NCBI GenBank assembly: GCA_950106755.1
Contig: OX467089.1
Span: 3,288,501-3,352,500 of the forward strand
DNA from: Climacium dendroides
Taxonomy: Eukaryota; Streptophyta; Bryopsida; Hypnales; Climaciaceae
Length of the DNA stretch: 64,000 bases
Direction of reading: 5' to 3'
Shown here: positions 59,404 through 64,000 of the stretch, in pieces
How positions within the stretch are numbered: the stretch's first letter is position 1
How the letters are laid out: every line of letters starts with the position of its first letter
Notes under the pieces: model-generated
Seen by the model: only the letters and a program-made list of their open reading frames with translations
Told to the model about the DNA's origin: nothing
Databases searched by the model: none
Made by a program: the position numbers and the translations under genes

Positions 59404-59418
59404 GGTGGGAATAGACCT
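59404..59418 (-). repeat. Right terminal inverted repeat of Harbinger
   Basis: Reads AGGTCTATTCCCACC on the minus strand, followed on the plus strand by TAA (59419-59421). Confidence 0.88.
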
Positions 59419-59529
59419 TAAGACTTAATTTTGTGCTTTATTTAATAACAATCACTTTTCAGTACTCTTTGGAAAGAGTGAAAATTTTTATTTGCTTTAC
59501 CATAGAGATTGTGGAGTGAATTTTATTTC

Positions 59530-60510
59530 CAATTTTAGCCAATTGGTGTTTGTGTTAGTGTTTTTGAGTAATGAGATGAATTGTTTTGCCAAATTGTGAG
59601 TCTGAGTATTGGTTTTCTGTGTTTATATTCAATTGGAGAATTATGTGTGTCTGGATGTGTGTGTGACCGATTGGAAGTTGTGTGTTTATGTGTTTATGTG
59701 TGATGCATATGGCTGATTGGGTTTAAATTGAATGTGTGTGTTAAATAATTTATCGATTGGAGATAATTGAAATCACTGTGTTATAAAATACCAATTGGAA
59801 AATTGATTGAAGAGTTTGAATAATAGGATGGAATGAGAAATTGGTGTAATTGAACAATTGTGATAGATTGAAATAATTTGAGAGATTGAATAAGTATAAA
59901 TGATTGGGATTAAGATTAATAAGAATGTTTATAATTTAATAACTTAAAGAATGTGTTTTAATGAGAAATCGATTATGAGATAGTGTGATTGAGGATAATT
60001 GTGGTCATTAACCAATTGGAAAATATTGTGAATGGAATAACGTGAATAATTTATAAAAGTTGTATCTGAGACTAAGAACTAGAAATATCAATTGGAAAGC
60101 TTAAAAAGAATCTGCATTGAATTGTAAAATTCAGAGAGATCGATTGGAGTCATAAATTGCAAAATTAAAATACTTAAATAGAAATCAATAGGAATTAAAT
60201 CTGAGAATCAAAAAATTGTGAGGAGTGATCAATTGGGAGGAAAGTCAATTGGTGAAAAATTGAGAGATTGTACCTGTGAAGCCGGAGAGCAATTGGAGAA
60301 ATTGCTGGAGTGCTGTGAAAGAATACCAATTGGGAGATGGAGTGAGCAATTGGAGAAAAGACCAATCGGGGAAGCTAAAAGACTATGGCCAATTGACTTG
60401 ATAAGTGGTTCTAAACTGATTGGTTGTTGGTACACAATAGGAATAAATTTTATAATCATAATTTTGCAATTGACAATGTTCTTGGGATAAATTTTACAAT
60501 TCAATTGGGA
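59530..60510 (+). repeat. CAATTGG/CGATTGG-rich array
   Basis: About 17 instances of CAATTGG, CGATTGG or one-base variants occur in about 1 kb, mostly 20-60 bases apart with AT-rich spacers (for example near 59628, 59668, 59755, 60089, 60230, 60246, 60289, 60328, 60348). Spacing is irregular, so it is not a simple satellite. A 90-codon plus frame (60218-60490) overlaps it and is not recognised. Confidence 0.6.
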
Positions 60511-62284
60511 TAGTTTACCTCCTAGAGTTTGAATTCTTTAATAGGATTTATTTCTAGAAAAGAAATAAAAATCCTTCTATAGAGATATTTAAGGATATTG
60601 TGATTGTCTGTTTAAATTCAAATTGTGTGAGGTGCATATTCATGTGACTTTTTTAATATACTCTTAATGACAATATTCTTAAGTTTTAATTTCTATGTTA
60701 ATAAAAAAATTATAATTTGAAGGTCTTGGAATAGAGATGGTTAAAGGTGTTCTTTACCAATCTAGTAATCAAACTCTCAACAACTAGTACCTATTTGTGC
60801 AAAATACTTTGGTGTACCAATGTACCCTATTAGTGAAGGTACTAAATTAATATCACTCAATAATTAATGCTATTACAAAAAAGGTTCTTCATGGAGATTA
60901 ATACAACCCACTAATACTTCAACTTGCAAAAATTCAAAATTTGGGGATTTTGGTAAATTAGTATTCTACACTCTAATGACATATGTATACCTACAATTAG
61001 CATTGCCCCAAATACAACACCTATAATGGGAACAAAATGCATAACAAAAAACTAAATGTTAATTACATATGATACATACAATCAAAACATTAGTCTATGA
61101 GAGTCTATTGTTTTTTTTTTAAATTTTATAAACCTAAATACAACTAGCCTTGGAATTTCATAACTTAGGGTGGACTTCCATGTGCTAGAATTGACCAAAC
61201 TTTGAAGTAAAGACAAAAAGAATTGGAAGGGGGGAATCGAGTAGTTTGTTGGCAAGATTATAGGGATAGGCCCATGAAAAGAATGGGTAGTATGTTTTGA
61301 ACTTCCAAAAATCTAAGTTTAACATTGGACTTGAACTTTTGGATTGTTTTTCTAGTTTTAACAAGGCAAAGCTAGAAAGTCACAAATGTTGTTTCTCCCT
61401 ATTATTTAAATGGAAGTGTAAACATTATGGAAGTTAGCAAAAGCAATACTGATTCTAGAAAACTTGACAATTGTTTTCCAATTTTGATTTCACATTGATT
61501 CAATAGAAAAAAAATCTATGTTTCCCCAAAGCATGTTCACTGGGCTTGAAAAATGGTTGACCTCATTGAACAAGACTAAAAAACTTGCCCCAACAGCCCC
61601 CTAAATTGAGTGACCTCTTCCCTACTAACTCCAAAACAATTTATGGTATGAAAAACACAACTATGGGTCAAGTATCTATTTCAGGTAGCCCCCTTGTCAT
61701 GACTTTTTAGGCTGACCTATTGTGGACTATAGGTGGATGTACTATTCATTGAAAAAATTTCTTTGTTTGTGCCTTCTCCACAACTCATTTTTTCCCTCTT
61801 TATTTAGGAAGAATTGTCAAAGCTAACCAAAATAGGTGAGTCTATGAGATGGGAATGGGCCCCTATGAAAAATCCACATTTATATTGAATAAAATATTAA
61901 TTCTTGAGAAAAATTCTTTTTTGCATTTTTTCTCATCTTTATGGTTGCACACATTGAATTCAGTTTTTCAATAAATTTTCCATATCTTTTAGCTCGAAAT
62001 GCTTAATTTATTAGGAATAGGTACTTCTACCTATTTTCAAACCATGAACCTTAGCTTGCAAACCATAGTGGCTGCATGGGGGGAATCAACTCTTGAGGTT
62101 GAAATAATTTCCCATCGAGGTCCCAAGTAGGTGGCAAGCCTTAGGGGCTATTTGCATGCAAAGATTGGACCGGAGGTGGAGCTCTAGGTACCAATTTGCA
62201 AGGTCCAGTCTCTGCTACATCTTGCTTCCGGATGTGCACCAATTCTCTAAATAAAATATCCAATTTTTCCCCTAATGTTTGGAA
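60511..62284. other. AT-rich intergenic DNA
   Basis: No gene or repeat boundary was recognised. Confidence 0.45.
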
Positions 62285-62288
62285 TTAT

Positions 62289-63022
62289 CCTCTAAAGCAC
62301 TAAACTATGGGTTGTTTTTTTTTGGGGGGGGGGGCAATATAGCAATTTTGGGTAGCTTACTATGAACAAAAATTTTGTTTATTTTTGTTGAATTTTTCAA
62401 GCAACATTTTCCTGAAGAGTAGCTTCAAGGCCTGACAATTTTCATAACTTTTGACTACATAGTTAAAAAGTTATTGTGCTATATGTCATTTTCATTGTTT
62501 GGCGGGCAACCTGGGCAACTCAAAAACTTCTTTAAAAATCACTTTTTAAAAAATATAAATTTGAAATTGGTTCTTTAGATTTATGTATAAGTAAAAGTTC
62601 TAAATCATTCTATTTTGATTAATGAGATGAAAGTTATGACGAATTTTAGTTTGTAGGTAGGTATGGAGTCTTTGAAAGCTATAACTACCCGCAAAGTAAG
62701 ACTCCTCATAACTTTCATCTCATTAATCAAAATGGAATGATTCAAATCTTCATATTTATATATGAATTTGAAGAACCAATTTCAAATTTTTATATTTTAA
62801 AGAAGTTTTTTGAGCTACTTGGGCTACCTGCCAAGCAATGAAAATGACATATTATGCAATAACTTTTAAACCATGTAATCAAAAGTTATGAAAATTATTG
62901 AGGGTTGAAGCTACTCCTTGGGTGTTGTATGAAAATTTTAGAAAAAATAAATAAAAATTCCATTCGTAGTGAATTGCCCCAAATTGCCATATTGCCAAAA
63001 AACGCAGTTTTTACCTTTAGGG
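62289..63022. mobile_element. Long foldback (inverted-repeat) element
   Basis: Two arms of about 310-330 bp (about 62340-62650 and 62690-63000) are inverted copies, for example TTAATGAGATGAAAGTTATG on the left against CATAACTTTCATCTCATTAA on the right, with a spacer of roughly 40-50 bases. The borders resemble the TTAA elements: TTATCCTCTAAAG on the left and CTTTAGGGATTAA on the right. No coding capacity. A transcript across it would fold into a long hairpin. Confidence 0.7.
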
Positions 63023-63257
63023 ATTAAGTGGCATGTGGCAACTAGTGAATGAGGCAAGCTACGAAATCAAGTCTTGGAATAGGTGAGACAAGGACACAAA
63101 AGGAGGATACTTTTAGATAAATAGTAAGTCGGATTGATGGAAAGAAAAGCGGGTTTGAAAGTCCTAAAATCAAGGATAGTAGAGGAAGGGAAGGACTTGA
63201 GCTCCATTTTGGAAATCAAGTTGGCAATTGCTCCATGTGAACCCCTTGTACCCACTT
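63023..63257. other. Spacer left of the chromovirus LTR
   Basis: No recognisable gene. It could be flanking DNA or still part of a longer LTR, since the LTR left border was judged only from TG/CA ends. Confidence 0.3.
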
Positions 63258-63544
63258 TGTGTCAAGGACACAAGATGCAAGAATACTTGACAAGAACTAG
63301 AACTCTGAAGAACTAAAAGGAAAACCGATATGAACTTGAATTAACACGATGAGTACACAAACAACAAGAGGGGTGAGCGATGGCTCGAAGATATGCGTTG
63401 TTGAGACTGAAGGACTCTTTAGCCTCGACCCTTATATATAACCTAATCTAAAGTAAAAGGAACTAGAAGTTTCCAAAGGTCATGTTTCTAATATTAATCT
63501 AGAATGAAAAGAACTAGGTGGTTCTAGAGGTTATGTCCCTAACA
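63258..63544 (-). repeat. Probable 3' LTR of a Ty3/gypsy chromovirus
   Basis: It follows the pol stop region on the minus strand, starts TGTTAGGGACATAACC just after a purine run (GAAAGGAGGG), and contains a TATATATAAGG box at about 63430-63440. The far end is placed at TTGACACA by its CA terminus only. The partner LTR is outside the window, so the border and target duplication cannot be verified. Confidence 0.5.
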
Positions 63545-64000
63545 TTACCCTCCTTTCAAAACGACAAGTTCTAAGAGGAGTCCTAGGCTTATCCGGATAA
63601 AGTCGATGAAACTCATGTATTAATTCAAATGTGTTCGCAAGGTTCTCAATTGGTTCCCACGTTCGTTTGTTGATATCATAATCGGTCTAGTGTACTAGAT
63701 ACTCCAACTTGATCCACCTTTGTTGCGAGTTCAATACTTTTTCCACTTCATATTCTTCATGATCTTCAACCTCGATATTAGGCAGTGGCTGTTGTACTCT
63801 TTTTGGAAAATGTGACTCTTGATAAGGTTCTAAGAGAGAAACATGAAAGATTGGATGTACCTTAATGAAAGTTGGCAGCTCAAGACAGAATGCCACTGGA
63901 TTGATTTGCTTTTGGATGACAAATGGCCCCAATTTCCGATAGTCCAACTTGTCACAAGGCCTCTTGGTCTTGATATTTCATCGAAGAAGCATACTTTATC
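63531..64000 (-). pseudogene. pol: Ty3/gypsy (chromovirus) pol C-terminus with chromodomain, partial
   Basis: Runs in from beyond the right edge. The integrase C-terminal module (YRKLGPFVIQKQINPVAFCL, then HPIFHVSLLEPY) is followed by an acidic linker and a chromodomain (YEVEKVL, KLEYLVH, then RTWEPIENLANTFELI). TAG at 63687-63689 (minus) interrupts the chromodomain at the position of a conserved Trp; the frame then stays open to TAA 63531-63533. Chromodomains target chromovirus integration to particular chromatin. The stop makes this copy defective unless it is read through. Confidence 0.88.

Larger units (their letters stand above)
50915..59418 (+). mobile_element. Full PIF/Harbinger element carrying a captured gene
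   Basis: Fifteen-base terminal inverted repeats AGGTCTATYCCCACC (50915-50929 and 59404-59418, one mismatch) are flanked by a TAA target duplication (50912-50914 and 59419-59421), the 3-bp target type of PIF/Harbinger elements. A GATAGGAAC motif follows in both subterminal regions. Inside are both genes expected for the superfamily, a DDE transposase (plus strand) and a Myb/trihelix-like protein (minus strand), arranged tail to tail. Between them lie exons of an unrelated coiled-coil protein. At 8504 bp it is longer than typical PIF/Harbinger elements. Each element gene carries one in-frame stop. Confidence 0.92.

Noticed and set aside
1..64000. tRNA or rRNA genes
   Set aside because: No cloverleaf-type GTTCRANNC box with matching arms and no ribosomal RNA sequence was noticed by eye; a dedicated scan could still find a decayed tRNA.

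Overview
The window looks like nuclear DNA of a land plant with a repeat-rich genome. Both intact genes are spliced (GT-AG introns) and belong to plant-typical families, an EBS/SHL-type BAH-PHD protein and a cereblon homologue. The rest is mostly AT-rich transposon sediment containing plant LTR-retrotransposons, Stowaway-type MITEs, a Mutator-like element and a PIF/Harbinger element. I cannot name the species; a non-seed plant (lycophyte-like) is a guess only.

Layout. 0.6-3.9 kb (+): a four-exon BAH-PHD histone reader gene. 4.6-13.0 kb: nested non-autonomous DNA elements and a collapsed Copia element with LTRs, PBS, PPT and target duplication still visible. 14.6-18.2 kb (-): a nine-exon cereblon gene with an intact CULT domain. 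18.2-28.9 kb: GC-rich, low-complexity patches alternating with AT-rich repeats, no recognisable gene. 28.9-39.3 kb: further TTAA-flanked elements, a MULE with a 9-bp target duplication, and a small dispersed hairpin repeat. 39.3-44.5 kb (+): a young, full-length but disabled Copia retrotransposon. 44.5-50.9 kb: AT-rich repeats including an 862-bp tandem duplication. 50.9-59.4 kb: a full PIF/Harbinger element (TIRs, TAA target duplication, transposase, Myb-like gene). 59.5-63.0 kb: a CAATTGG-rich array, quiet DNA and a long foldback. 63.2-64.0 kb (-): the 3' end of a Ty3/gypsy chromovirus running off the window.

Most notable is the 8.5-kb Harbinger. Between its two convergent genes it carries at least six exons of an unrelated coiled-coil gene whose splice phases still agree, which suggests capture of a host gene by an autonomous-type element. 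A second pattern crosses several unrelated elements: nearly every inactivating change (five stop codons and one catalytic Glu-to-Lys change) sits where deamination of a methylated CHG or CG cytosine would produce it, so these elements may have been killed by the host's own DNA methylation.

Gene models were assembled by eye from splice signals and phase; repeat boundaries come from visual comparison and are approximate where stated.
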